From Phycisphaerae bacterium (GTDB lineage Bacteria > Planctomycetota > Phycisphaerae > Tepidisphaerales > Tepidisphaeraceae): a stretch of DNA of 64,000 nt. The stretch is taken from assembly GCA_025936175.1 (NCBI GenBank), contig JAICTV010000001.1, positions 1 to 64,000 of the forward strand, in the 5' to 3' direction. How positions within the stretch are numbered: the first letter of the stretch is position 1; each line of letters starts with the position of its first letter. Made by a program: the position numbers and the translations under genes. Under the pieces are notes generated by a model. It saw only the letters and a list, made by a program, of their open reading frames with translations, was not told the DNA's origin and ran no database searches. Shown here in pieces: positions 22,701 through 33,859 of the stretch.

Positions 22701-24569
22701 ATGATCCGCCGTTGTTCCGCCGCCGCCCGCCGCGCCGCTGCCTGCCGCGCCGCTGCCGCGCTGGCCGCCGCTTGCGTCTTCGCCACCGCGCCGCTCGTCG
22801 CGTCGGCCGCCGATTCGCAATCCCTCGCCGGCATCCACTGGTGGGGGTATTACGATTACGGCGTCGTCGATTCCGAACCGGCGACCCTTCTGGACTCGAC
22901 TCAAACTTTCAACGGCCAACCCTACGGCGGATGGGACCTCGAAGTCGTCAACACCAACGGCCCCGTCTGGCAGAACGCGCCGTTCTTCCAACCGCTCTAC
23001 AACGACCTCTATCAGAACAAGAAGATCACCCCGATCACGCGCGTCGAATACCAGTACGGCATGACGGTCCCGTCGCCGTCAACGATCAATACCGCCACGT
23101 GGGCGAGCAACGTGCAGGGACTGGTCAACACACTCAAGGACGGCGGGCATTGGTGGCAGCTCGGCAATGAGCCCAACGTCAACGGCGAGGGCAACGGCTG
23201 GACGAACAACCAGATCACGCCGAGCGGCTACGCGGACGTCTATAAACAGGTGCACGCGGTGCTGACGACGGCGCAGGTCGGCGCGCCCGGCGCACACAAG
23301 CTGCTGGTCGCGCCGGTGAGTCCCGGCGGCGTGATTCCGGGCACGCGATGGATCAGCGGCAGCGATTGGCTCGGGCAAACGCTCGACGCGATCAACGCCA
23401 GCGGCACGCCCGTCGACGGCGTCGCGCTCCACGCCTACGACGGCGGCGGCGGAGTGCAGCAGTGGCTCGCGGACATCACGCAGCAGCTCGAGCTCGTCGA
23501 TTCCAAAGGCTTGAGCAGCGTCCCCGTCTTCCTCACCGAGTGGAACCGCTACAGCGGCGCCAATCCGCCTGACGCGGCGGCCGAAGCAAATGCCGCCGCC
23601 TTCACGCGCGGCGCATTCGCGGCGCTCGATCGCTGGAACCGCACGCCCGGCAATCACAACGTCGTCGGCACGACCTGGTTCGTCTACGACTCCGGTGATC
23701 GCAACAACGCCGCCGACGCGCCTTGGGCGGGGTACTCGATCAAGTACTGGAAGACGGCCGGCAACCCCGTCGGCAGCAGTGGCGATCTGTACACCGCGTT
23801 TCAGGACAGCGTCGATCAACGCTACGCCGCCGGCTATCAAAGCGGCACCAGGCCGATCCCACCCGGCGTCAACATCATCGACAACTTCGAAACCGGTTCG
23901 CCCAACAACGGCATGGGCCATTTCGACAAGGCCCTGACGTACCCGTCGATAGGCTGGTACGGATTCGACACCACCAACTCCGCCGTCACGCGCGACCCCG
24001 GCGCCAACTACAGCAAGTACTGGGGCCAGAAGCTCCAGATCTATTGGAACGGCGACAGCCGCGGCTGGCTGATCCGGCACGCGTCGGGCAACACCTCTCC
24101 CGCGACCAACGTTCCCATCCCGATCCAGAACAGCGGCAGCGGCCAGGAGTACGTCGGCTTCTTCCTCCGCACCGCCGCCGCCGGCGTCAAGACCCAACTC
24201 CTGGTTGATTCCAACGGTTCGGAAGGCGGCGCTAATACCGATGGCGGGCGCATCCTCGACATCATCGGCGACGACCAGTGGCACTTTTATCAGTGGAATC
24301 TGCTCGACCCGCTCGATTGGGCCGCGCAATCGCAGTTATTCCCCGGAAGCGACGGCGTCATCCCCGGCGTCGGCGGATACGTCACGATCGACTCGATCCT
24401 GTTTTCAGGACCGCAATCAAACGCGACGCTCTGGTTTGATTTCCTGGGCGTGAACAACAATGGATCGCTGAACGTCATGACGGGTCTTCCCGAACCCGCC
24501 GGCGCAGTGCTGATCGCCGGCTGCGCCGCCGCGTGGTCGTGCCGCCGACGCAATTACTCGCGCGACTGA
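22701..24569 (+). CDS. PEP-CTERM glycoside hydrolase of clan GH-A type
   Basis: This 622-residue protein has a long Arg/Ala-rich signal peptide and a C-terminal GLPEPAGAVLIAGCAAAWSCRRR sorting tail. The catalytic domain is a TIM barrel with the paired glutamates expected for clan GH-A: WWQLGNEPN (Glu157, acid/base) and FLTEWNRYSG (Glu280, nucleophile). Residues about 420-590 form a beta-sandwich-like module (NIIDNFETGSPNNGMGHFDK) of the carbohydrate-binding kind. The ATG at 22701 has GGAGAGGG upstream. The sorting tail suggests an enzyme retained at the surface or matrix. Which GH family (5, 39 or other) is not decidable by eye. The 3' end overlaps the convergent receiver gene by 16 bases. 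Confidence 0.83.
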   Translation: MIRRCSAAARRAAACRAAAALAAACVFATAPLVASAADSQSLAGIHWWGYYDYGVVDSEPATLLDSTQTFNGQPYGGWDLEVVNTNGPVWQNAPFFQPLYNDLYQNKKITPITRVEYQYGMTVPSPSTINTATWASNVQGLVNTLKDGGHWWQLGNEPNVNGEGNGWTNNQITPSGYADVYKQVHAVLTTAQVGAPGAHKLLVAPVSPGGVIPGTRWISGSDWLGQTLDAINASGTPVDGVALHAYDGGGGVQQWLADITQQLELVDSKGLSSVPVFLTEWNRYSGANPPDAAAEANAAAFTRGAFAALDRWNRTPGNHNVVGTTWFVYDSGDRNNAADAPWAGYSIKYWKTAGNPVGSSGDLYTAFQDSVDQRYAAGYQSGTRPIPPGVNIIDNFETGSPNNGMGHFDKALTYPSIGWYGFDTTNSAVTRDPGANYSKYWGQKLQIYWNGDSRGWLIRHASGNTSPATNVPIPIQNSGSGQEYVGFFLRTAAAGVKTQLLVDSNGSEGGANTDGGRILDIIGDDQWHFYQWNLLDPLDWAAQSQLFPGSDGVIPGVGGYVTIDSILFSGPQSNATLWFDFLGVNNNGSLNVMTGLPEPAGAVLIAGCAAAWSCRRRNYSRD

Positions 24570-24955
24570 ATTTCTCGCGCTTCCAGAAAATCCAGCACGT
24601 CCGCGAAGATGAGCGGCTTGCGCAGGATCGCGTCGGGACGCAGAGCGGCGACGTCGGGATTCTTCTCGACCGATTCCCAGGCGGCGGTCACGATGGCAAC
24701 GCGCACCGGCAGCTCGAGGTTCCGCAGCGCGCGCAGGAACGCGCCGCCGTTCAATCCCGGCAGCATGTAGTCGAGCAGCACCGCGTCGGGGCGCCAGCCG
24801 TTGACGAGGTGTCCCATCGCCCGCGGGACGGTGTCGGCGGTAACGACGGTGTAACCGGCCCGCTCGACGCACCGGCGCAGCGCCTCGCGGCCGGCCTCGT
24901 CGTCTTCAACGATCAATACGCGGCGGCTGGGCCGCTCTTCGGCAACGTCGGACAT
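24554..24955 (-). CDS. Single-domain response regulator receiver protein
   Basis: This 133-residue protein is a stand-alone REC domain. It shows the acidic pocket RVLIVEDDE (Asp18-Asp19), the phospho-acceptor Asp62 in AVLLDYMLPGLNGG, the Thr of VAIVTAAW and the Lys of ILRKPL. It has no output domain, so it probably works by protein contact, as in CheY- or Spo0F-like phosphorelays. The MSDVAEE start (24955) is preferred to an upstream-extended frame without domain content. No histidine kinase is adjacent, so its partner is elsewhere. Confidence 0.88.
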   Translation of the reverse strand: MSDVAEERPSRRVLIVEDDEAGREALRRCVERAGYTVVTADTVPRAMGHLVNGWRPDAVLLDYMLPGLNGGAFLRALRNLELPVRVAIVTAAWESVEKNPDVAALRPDAILRKPLIFADVLDFLEAREIQSRE

Positions 24956-25016
24956 CCTGCGGCAAATCGTAATGGGCCGCGCCGAAGGTCGGAACGCGCG
25001 AAAAAGCGCGGGCCCC

Positions 25017-25625
25017 TCATTTCGTAACCCCGCCCTCCCGCTGCACCTGGCGATACCGAAAGCACGACACCTGGTGATCATTCACCATGCCCACCGCCTG
25101 CATCATCGCATAACAGATCGTCGATCCAACGAACTTAAAGCCGTGCCGGAGAAGGCCTTTGCTCATCGCGTCGGAGATTTCTGTCCGCGAAGGCACATCC
25201 TGGAACGATTTGACGCGGTTCTGAATCGGCTTGCCGCCGACGAACTGCCAGACGTATTTGTCGAAGCTCCCGAACTCGCGCTGCACCGCGAGGAACGCGC
25301 GGGCGTTGGTGATCGTCGCGTCGATCTTCAGCCGGTTGCGGACGATGCCTTCGTTCGCCATCAATTTCGCGACGCGGCGGGCGTCATAGCGCGAGATTTT
25401 CTTCGCGTCGAAGTGATCGAACGCCGCGCGATAGTTGTCCCGCTTGCGCAGGATCGTCTCCCAGCTCAATCCCGCCTGCGCGCCTTCGAGAACGAGGAGC
25501 TCGAACAGCGCCCGATCATCGTGCAGCGGCACACCCCATTCGGCGTCGTGATACGCGATACCCAGCTCGGTCTTTGCCCACGCGCAGCGTCGTCGTCGCG
25601 CGCTCGCGCTTGAATCTCCCGGCAT
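25017..25625 (-). CDS. tag: DNA-3-methyladenine glycosylase I
   Basis: This 202-residue base-excision-repair enzyme removes 3-methyladenine from DNA. The zinc-binding residues known from E. coli TAG are present: Cys14 and His26 in RCAWAKTELGIAYHDAEWG, plus the His and Cys of VNDHQVSCF near the C-terminus. LEGAQAGLSWETILRKRDNY and FVGSTICYAMMQAVG are family hallmarks. A TATCAT hexamer lies 7 nt before the ATG on the minus strand, and lpxA starts divergently only 29 bases away. Confidence 0.95.
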   Translation of the reverse strand: MPGDSSASARRRRCAWAKTELGIAYHDAEWGVPLHDDRALFELLVLEGAQAGLSWETILRKRDNYRAAFDHFDAKKISRYDARRVAKLMANEGIVRNRLKIDATITNARAFLAVQREFGSFDKYVWQFVGGKPIQNRVKSFQDVPSRTEISDAMSKGLLRHGFKFVGSTICYAMMQAVGMVNDHQVSCFRYRQVQREGGVTK

Positions 25626-25654
25626 GCGACCGATGATATCCGGCCGAACGCCGC

Positions 25655-26465
25655 ATGAGCCAAATTCACCCCACCGCCGTCATCCACCCCCGCGCCGAGC
25701 TGGCGGACGACGCCGTGATCGGCCCGTTCTGCGTGATCGGCGATCGCGTGACCGTCGGCGGCGGGACGATCGTGGAGTCGCACACCGTGATCTGTGGCCC
25801 GACCCGCATCGGGGCGCGTTGCCGGATCGGCCCGATGGCGGCGCTGGGGGGCGACGGGCAGTTTCGCGGCGCCGTCCCGGAGTCGTCCTGGCTCATCGTC
25901 GGCGACGAGACGATCGTGCGCGAAGGCGTCTCCCTGCACCGCTCGATCAAGGAGGGCGAGGCGACGCGCATCGGCAATCGCTGCTACATCATGGCGACCG
26001 CGCACGTGGGCCACGATTGCCAGGTCGGCGACGACGTCACTCTGGCCAACGCGGTGCTGCTCGCCGGTCATGTCAGCGTCGGCGACCGCGCGTTCATCGG
26101 CGGCCTTTCGTGGATCCACCAGTTTTGTCGCATCGGCCGCCTGGCCATCGTCGGAGGGTTTGAAGTTGCCCGGAAGGACGTCCCGCCGTTCGCGGCGTAC
26201 GTGCACGGCGGGCTCAAGGCGTACAACGCCATCGGCTGCCGCCGCGCGGGAATGGATGCGAAGGCGATTCGTGCCGTCCGAGCGGCGTACCAGCAAATTC
26301 ACTCGCATCGTTCGGCGCGCGGCGCGGCGGACGCGATCGAAGCGAGCGATTCGAGCGGCGTCGCCGAAGTGCGCGAAATCGTCGACTTCCTCCGCAGCGG
26401 CAAGCGCGGGATCACGGCGAGCTGTCGCCTCGCCCGACGCGCCGATTCGTCCCACGCCGGCGAAG

Positions 26466-26476
<11 letters not shown>
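25655..26476 (+). CDS. lpxA: Acyl-[ACP]-UDP-N-acetylglucosamine O-acyltransferase
   Basis: This 273-residue left-handed beta-helix enzyme catalyses the first step of lipid A synthesis in the cytoplasm. Hexapeptide repeats run through residues 1-180. The catalytic His is His120 in [11 protein letters not shown] (E. coli His125). [13 protein letters not shown] and the C-terminal helical region with [11 protein letters not shown] fit the family. It stands alone rather than in the usual lpxD-fabZ-lpxA-lpxB group. It supports an outer membrane with lipid A. The 3' end overlaps the convergent aldo/keto reductase gene by 11 bases. Confidence 0.93.
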
Positions 26477-27464
<988 letters not shown>

Positions 27465-29464
27465 CGCGTTGCCTCCTTCGAAACACTTTGGCGACGGCAT
27501 GATAGGCCGGCTTGGGATTGCCTTCGACGTCGATGATCGACGTGTTGGCCAGGCAGGGGAAGCAGTCGTGCCCCATCCAGATGATGAACCCGGCGCAGCG
27601 GGGGAATCGCTCTTTGCAACTCCCGGCGGCGAGCTCGAGGATGCGCGACTGAAAATCCTGACTGAGCTGGACGAACTTCTTCATTCGCGCGGCGCCTTGA
27701 AGCCCGCGCAGCTCGCGCTTGAATCGATCCTTCGGCAGCCACCAGAGGGATGAGTGCACCCAGAGCGGATTGTCCTTTGTCGGCGGCCAGAGGTCGCAGC
27801 CCCCGGAATATTTTTTCATCAGTTTGAGTGACTGCGCGCCCGGCATGCCGGTCTCGGACCGGAAGGTCGTGTCATCCTTCGACCAGTACTCCTCCGCGCT
27901 CTCGAAGGGGCCGAAATGATTCCACGGCCCGTGCACGTGATGGTGAATTCCGGAGCCGATCGTCTCCGGCGTGGCGTAAAAAATCGGCCCGGCGGGGGAG
28001 GTGGGGAGGTAGCGCGTCTCCGGATCCTCGCGCTCCACGACGCGCTTCAGCGCCGCCAGCGCGGGATGCGATTCGGTCAGCGGAAACTGTTCGCCCTTCT
28101 CGTTCGGCAGCGTTTGCAGCTCGTTCCCGCCGCACCAGAGCAGCTTGCACGCGTGATGTCCGCGGCGGCGGATGTAGTCGGTGGAGATCTTCTCCAGCTC
28201 CTTGATCGCCTCGGCTTTTTCCGGCGCGTAGTTCTCGTGCCCGGAGCTGGAGAGCGGAAACTCCTGCCAGACGAGGATGCCCGCGCGATCGCAAAGGTCG
28301 TAGAAGATTTCGCGCTCGAGAAACGCGCCGCCCCACACGCGCAGCACGTTGCAGCCCATCTTCTTGTACAGGTTTATCCGCGCGCGATACTCGGCGGGCG
28401 GGGTGTCGTGATAATCCATCCGGATCGGCGTCCAGTTGACGCCCTGGAGGAAGATGGGCTCGCCATTGACTTCGCAGACCATCGGCCGCGCGGTTGCCGG
28501 AGCGCCTTCGTTCGGCAGCCAGCGGACGCGCTTGAACCCCACGCTGCGGCGATCGATCTCTTCGCCCGCCGACGCGACGTTCAGCTCGTAAAGTGGTTGC
28601 CTCCCATGACCGTTGGGGAACCACGGCTCGACCTGCACATTGTCGAGCCGCACGACATGTTCGCCGCGCGGGATCGCCTGCCTGCTGGTGGCGATCTGTG
28701 AATCGTTTCGACGGAGGGTCACCGTGGCCGCAGCTTCATCGCCTTCGTTCTCGAAGAAGACGTTCACACGTCCGGTGCGCAAATCCTCCGCCAGCGAGGT
28801 CAGCACTTTGATCACGCGCGGCCTGGGCGGCGACCACTCGATCCACAGCCGATCCCAGATCCCCGCCGGCACGAAACGCGGACACCAGTCCCACGAGTAA
28901 TTGTAGCGTGGCTTGAAGAACTCCGACTTGGACGTCGCGCCGACCTGTCCCTGCTCCTGGGGCGACGGCTCAAAGATGATGCTCAGCGTGTGCGGCTTGC
29001 CGTCAGCCACCGCGTCGGTCAGATCGAACCGATGCCGAACCAGCGCGCCGCGGAAGCGGCCGACGATCTTGGTGTCGATCGCGACGACGCCGGAGTAGTC
29101 GAGCCCGTCGCAGTGCAGGATGACCGACTCGCGCAGCGTCGGCGTCATCGGTTTGAGCCGCGTGCGAAACTCCCACTGCCGGTGCTCGACCCATTCGCAC
29201 TTCAGTGAGTTCAAGCCGACGTTCCAGTCCGGCAGCCAACCGGCGGCGCGCAGTGCCGTCTGCGCCGAACCCGGCACCCTGGCGGGAATCGGCCCTATGT
29301 CCGGCTGCCAGTGATCATCGGTCTCCACCGTCCGTCGCTGCTGCCAGTAGTTCGGCCGGTAGCCGCGGAGCGTCCATTTCTGTCGCGTCAGGTCAACTTG
29401 CACGCTTCAGATTGGAAGGTTGGCATAAGCAAAAGGCAACCGGCGGGGAAGGAAACGAACGCTC

Positions 29465-31762
29465 TCACGTGCGGTACACGCACCATTGCCGCCACACGCG
29501 GCGGCAGGCGTTCTCGAGATCATGAACGAACCCTTTTTCGTCGCGCAGCGGCGACGCTTCCATCCGCCCCCGAAGCGATGACCGGATCTCCGCCAGCCGC
29601 GACCGATCTTGGGGAAGTCCGGCGGCGGCGTTGACGTAACCGTCGATGCTGTTGACCGCGAGGTCGGACAGCGCAACGTGCCGCAGCAGGCTTGCGCCCA
29701 CCCGGGACACGGGAATCGTCCCCGTCAGCGACACCACGGGAACGCCCATCCACAGCGCGTGACAAGTCGTCGTGTGGCCGTTGAAGGGGAAGGTGTCGAG
29801 CAGCACGTCGATCCGGTTGAATGTGCGGAGGTATTCGCTCATCGGCGCGCTGGGCAGCAGATCGAGTCGATCGACTGATACGCCGTGTGATGCGAACGCC
29901 TGCGCGACCGAGCGGCGGACGGAATCGATCGCCAGCGGCCGCGCGCGCATCAGCAGCCGCGACCTCGGCACGGCACCGAGGATCCTCGCCCACGCCGCGA
30001 TCATCGCCGGCGTCGTCTTCGCCAGTGTGTTGAGCGAGCCGAAAGTGACATAGCCATTCTTCTCAACCGAGGGCGGCGAGACCTCGGGCGCACCTTTCGG
30101 CGGACGATAGCAGCAGAACGTTCGCGGCAGACGCATAAGCGTCTCGGTGCTGAAGGCCTCCGTCTCGCCCGCCGGATCGACGACGCTATCGGTGATTCGG
30201 TAGTCGATCGCGTCGAGCCCGCTCGTGCCGCAATACCCCAGATAGCTGAACTGCACCGGCGCCGACTTGAGCGCGAAGGCGAGCAGGCGGTTGCCGGCGG
30301 TGTGAACGGCGAGATCGATCAGCAGATCAATGCCGTCGGCGCCAACGCGCTCGGCCAGTTCGTCGTCGCTCATCGCGCCGGTCTCGACCCAACGGTCGGC
30401 GCGATCGCGAAGCCGCCGCGTCACGTCGTCGATCTTGGCAGCGTCTGAGTAGCAGACGACTTCGAAACGCTGACGATCATGATTCGCGAGGAGCGGCTCG
30501 ATGAAGTAAGCGATCGAGTGATCGCGCAGGTCCGGCGAGACGTATCCGATCTTCAGCCGCCGATCCGGATCGCGATCGTTCGCGTGCGGCTTTCGCCTCG
30601 ACCGCAACGGCGCGACGAGCCGATCGCTCCACCTCTGATGCTCTTGCCGGAGCGTTCGCGCATCAGTAGACGGATGAAAATGCAGCGCGAAAAGTAAATT
30701 GCTCGCGGCTGAGCCGAGATTCGGCTGAGCCGCCGCCGCGGCGCGATACCCTTCCATCGCCGCATCCAGCCGCCCGAGCGCGTGCAGCGCCGTCGCCATC
30801 CCGTTGAGCGCGTCGGCGTACTTTGGATTGATATCTGCCGCGCGACGGTACGCCCCGGCGGCGTCCTCGAATCGATCGAGCTGCTCGAGCGCCTTGCCGA
30901 GGTTGTAGTTCGCGTTGGCATGATTCGGCTGAATTCGAATCGCCGACTCCAGCGCCGCCACCGCTTCCCTGTGCCGATCCAATATGGCTGACGCGATGCC
31001 GAGGTTGTTGAGCGCATCGGCGAAATCGGGTTTGAGCTCAACCGCCTTGGTCAGTGCGTCGACCGCCTCGGCCGCTCGTCCCGCCTCGCGCAGCGTGTTG
31101 CCGAGGTTGTTGTACGCCGCCGAGAACGTCGGCCGGATCGCGATGGCGCGGCGATAGCAGGTGACGGCTTCGTCCAAACGCCCGAGTTGCTGCTTAGCCA
31201 GCCCCCAGTCAAACCAGTACTCCGCCTCGGTCGGCAGAATTTCGACGGCGTTGCGAAAGGCGTCTTCCGCACCGACGAGATCGCCTTGGAAGCCGAGCGC
31301 TTTCCCGAGACCGTCGTAGGCGAGACTATGCTGCCGGTTGATGCGAATCGCGCCGCCATAAGCCTCGGCCGCTTCCGCCAATCGTCCGAGCGACATGAGC
31401 GCGTTCGCTCGGCTCATGTGCGCTTCCAGGAAATCGGGCCGCAGCTCGATCGCGCGCGCGTAAGAGGTGATCGCCTGCGCCGGTTTCCCCGCCGCCAGCA
31501 GGCACTCCGCGAGATTGTTGTGATACTCCGCGACGGTCGCCTTCAGCGCGATCGCGCGGCGGATCGCTTCGATCGCCGCCGCGTGGCGCTTCGCCTGGTA
31601 GTGTGCCAGCCCGTAAAGATGCCAGCCCTCGGCGTTGTCCGGATGTTGCGACAGCAGGTAGCGCAACACCGTGTCCGCTTCGGCGAGTTTGCCTTGATGC
31701 AGCGCATCGGTCGCGCCCCGAATCAGTTCTGCAACGGACGGTGATGTGCCGGCTGTCGTCAT
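29465..31762 (-). CDS. TPR protein with O-GlcNAc transferase-like (GT41) domain
   Basis: This 765-residue protein has roughly ten or more TPR units (about residues 10-400; for example AEYHNNLAECLLAAGKPAQA and SAAYNNLGNTLREAGRAAEA). A SPINDLY/OGT-type glycosyltransferase domain of family 41 follows: RLKIGYVSPDLRDHSIAYFI, APVQFSYLGYCGTSGLDAID, VTFGSLNTLAKTTPAMI and FNGHTTTCHALWMGVPVV. Eukaryotic members glycosylate Ser/Thr of proteins; bacterial targets are mostly unknown. The start MTTAGTSPSV (31762) is chosen because the frame upstream to 31978 overlaps recQ and lacks domain content. It is divergent from recQ with 85 bases between. Confidence 0.87.
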   Translation of the reverse strand: MTTAGTSPSVAELIRGATDALHQGKLAEADTVLRYLLSQHPDNAEGWHLYGLAHYQAKRHAAAIEAIRRAIALKATVAEYHNNLAECLLAAGKPAQAITSYARAIELRPDFLEAHMSRANALMSLGRLAEAAEAYGGAIRINRQHSLAYDGLGKALGFQGDLVGAEDAFRNAVEILPTEAEYWFDWGLAKQQLGRLDEAVTCYRRAIAIRPTFSAAYNNLGNTLREAGRAAEAVDALTKAVELKPDFADALNNLGIASAILDRHREAVAALESAIRIQPNHANANYNLGKALEQLDRFEDAAGAYRRAADINPKYADALNGMATALHALGRLDAAMEGYRAAAAAQPNLGSAASNLLFALHFHPSTDARTLRQEHQRWSDRLVAPLRSRRKPHANDRDPDRRLKIGYVSPDLRDHSIAYFIEPLLANHDRQRFEVVCYSDAAKIDDVTRRLRDRADRWVETGAMSDDELAERVGADGIDLLIDLAVHTAGNRLLAFALKSAPVQFSYLGYCGTSGLDAIDYRITDSVVDPAGETEAFSTETLMRLPRTFCCYRPPKGAPEVSPPSVEKNGYVTFGSLNTLAKTTPAMIAAWARILGAVPRSRLLMRARPLAIDSVRRSVAQAFASHGVSVDRLDLLPSAPMSEYLRTFNRIDVLLDTFPFNGHTTTCHALWMGVPVVSLTGTIPVSRVGASLLRHVALSDLAVNSIDGYVNAAAGLPQDRSRLAEIRSSLRGRMEASPLRDEKGFVHDLENACRRVWRQWCVYRT

Positions 31763-31830
31763 CGTCGTGCTCGACCCGCCGCGCAGTATCGTGAGCCGCG
31801 GCGAATGAGGCAAACGGCGCGCGAGCTCCC

Positions 31831-31836
31831 TATAAT
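31831..31836 (+). promoter_or_regulatory. Consensus -10 (TATAAT) 11 nt before recQ
   Basis: A perfect TATAAT lies 11 nt before the ATG at 31848. There is no -35 match at the expected distance and no Shine-Dalgarno sequence. The context CCTATAATC is the same as before the MFS gene at 35062. Confidence 0.5.
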
Positions 31837-31847
31837 CGCCTCCCCAG

Positions 31848-33842
31848 ATGGGCGACCTCCGCGAGCAACTGCAAACGCTTTTCGGGCTGGACGATTTCCG
31901 CCCCGCGCAGCGCGGGGTGATCGAAGACGTTCTGCGCGGCCGCGACGTGCTCTGCGTCATGCCCACCGGCGCGGGCAAGAGCCTGTGCTATCAGCTTCCC
32001 GCCGCGGTCATGGGCGGGCTCACGATCGTCGTCTCGCCGCTCATCTCGCTGATGGAAGACCAGGTGCAGCAGCTTCGCGACGAAGGGATCTCCGCCGCGA
32101 TGCTCGCCAGCACGATGCCGGCGGCGACGCAGCGCGAAGTGATGAACCAGGTGCGCGACGGCTTTGCCGGGCTGCTCTACGTCGCGCCCGAGCGTTTCTT
32201 CGCCGGCAGTTTTCAGCCGTTGCTGCGGATCCTGCGACCCAAATTCCTGGCCATCGATGAGGCGCACTGCGTCAGCCAGTGGGGTCATGATTTTCGTCCG
32301 GAATACGCGCGGCTCGGCGAGGTGCGCGAGTGGCTCGGCAACCCCAGCGTCATCGCGCTCACCGCGACGGCGACGGAGGACGTCCGCAACGACATCCTGC
32401 ACGGCCTTCGCCTGCGCGAGCCGAGCGTCGTCATCACCGGCTTCGACCGCCCGACCCTCGTCTACGAGTGCCGCCGTGCATCGAAGGTGGTCGAGAAAGA
32501 TCAAACCCTTTTAGAGCTGATCGCGAAGGAGTCGGGCAGCATTATCGTCTATTGCTCGACGCGCAAGAACGTCGATGAGCTGACGGCGAAGCTGCGCGGT
32601 CGGTTTGGCGATCGCTCGATCTTCGCCTATCACGCCGGCATGGAGGCCGCCGATCGGACGTCGAGCCAGGAACAGTTCATGCAGACCAGCGGCGCGATCG
32701 CCGTCGCGACCAACGCTTTCGGGATGGGCATCAACAAGCCCGACATCCGCCTCGTCGCGCACTACAACCTGCCCGGCACGCTGGAGGCGTACTACCAGGA
32801 AGCCGGCCGCGCCGGGCGCGACGGACAGCCCGCCCGCTGCGTGCTGCTCTTCAGCTTCCAGGACCGCAAGCTGCAGGAGTTCTTCATCTCCAAGATCGGC
32901 CAGGACCGCGAGGGCGTTTCTATCGACCTGGATCAACGCGCCCGCGATCCGCAGCTCATCGAAACCCTCAAGCAGCGCGCGACCGAGAAGCTCGACCTGA
33001 TGCTGCGTTACGCCAGCACGCACGCGTGTCGGCGGCAGCAGATCCTCGATTACTTCGGCGACGAAGCCGAGGTTGTCGATTGCCATTGCGACATCTGCGG
33101 CGGCGGGGCGGTCCCGTCCGCGGCGGCTGCCGCAGCGGTTCTGCCCGACGAGACGATCCTCCTCGTCCGCCAGCTCCTCAGCGGCATTGCTCGACTGAAC
33201 GGAAAGTTCGGCGTCACCACGATCGCCGAATGTCTTGCCGGCACGCAAAACGAGCGCGCCCAGCGCTGGTCGCTTGATCAGCTCAGCGTCTTCGGCCTGC
33301 TCAAGGCTCACTCGACCAAGAAGATCATCGCGATGCTGCATCGCGTGATCGAGGCGGGCCTGGCGCGGCAGAAGAACGTCGGCGGGCAGGGAAAATCTCT
33401 GTTCGTCGTCGAGATGACGGCGGCGGGCGTCTCGGTGATGAAGGGCGAGCAAGCGCCTCCGACGAGCCTGATCGACATCCAGCCGCGCCCCACGTCTCGA
33501 CAGCCCGGCACCAACCCTCGCGCGCTCGGCGCCAATCCGCGTGCCCTTCGCGCCGGTGCGGACGACGCCGACGATCAATCCTTCGATCCCGCCGCCGTCG
33601 CGCGCTTCGAGAAGCTCCGCAATCTCCGCCTTCAGCTCGCGCGCGAAAAGCAGCTCCCGCCGTACTGCGTCTGCCACGACAGCACGCTCAGATCGATCGC
33701 CAAACTGGCCCCGGACACGCTGGCCAAGCTCGAGCACGTCAAAGGCATGGGCCCGTACAAGGTGAAGATGTACGGCGAGCAGATCATCGCCGCGCTCAAG
33801 GACGAAGCCGCGCCGTTGGAGCCGCGCTACGTCGATGAGTAA
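31848..33842 (+). CDS. recQ: ATP-dependent DNA helicase RecQ
   Basis: This 664-residue 3'-5' superfamily 2 helicase acts in recombination and fork repair. Motif 0/I DDFRPAQRG and MPTGAGKS (39-45), motif II DEAHC (137-141), the aromatic-loop region QWGHDFRPEY, motif V VATNAFGMGINKPD and motif VI YYQEAGRAGRDG are all present. The RQC zinc site uses Cys of HACRRQQ and CHCDICGG. A winged-helix region and a C-terminal HRDC domain (FEKLRNLRLQLAREKQLPPY) follow. It is followed 17 bases later by a ribokinase gene on the same strand. Confidence 0.96.
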   Translation: MGDLREQLQTLFGLDDFRPAQRGVIEDVLRGRDVLCVMPTGAGKSLCYQLPAAVMGGLTIVVSPLISLMEDQVQQLRDEGISAAMLASTMPAATQREVMNQVRDGFAGLLYVAPERFFAGSFQPLLRILRPKFLAIDEAHCVSQWGHDFRPEYARLGEVREWLGNPSVIALTATATEDVRNDILHGLRLREPSVVITGFDRPTLVYECRRASKVVEKDQTLLELIAKESGSIIVYCSTRKNVDELTAKLRGRFGDRSIFAYHAGMEAADRTSSQEQFMQTSGAIAVATNAFGMGINKPDIRLVAHYNLPGTLEAYYQEAGRAGRDGQPARCVLLFSFQDRKLQEFFISKIGQDREGVSIDLDQRARDPQLIETLKQRATEKLDLMLRYASTHACRRQQILDYFGDEAEVVDCHCDICGGGAVPSAAAAAAVLPDETILLVRQLLSGIARLNGKFGVTTIAECLAGTQNERAQRWSLDQLSVFGLLKAHSTKKIIAMLHRVIEAGLARQKNVGGQGKSLFVVEMTAAGVSVMKGEQAPPTSLIDIQPRPTSRQPGTNPRALGANPRALRAGADDADDQSFDPAAVARFEKLRNLRLQLAREKQLPPYCVCHDSTLRSIAKLAPDTLAKLEHVKGMGPYKVKMYGEQIIAALKDEAAPLEPRYVDE

Positions 33843-33859
33843 CATGCCGCGCCATCAAC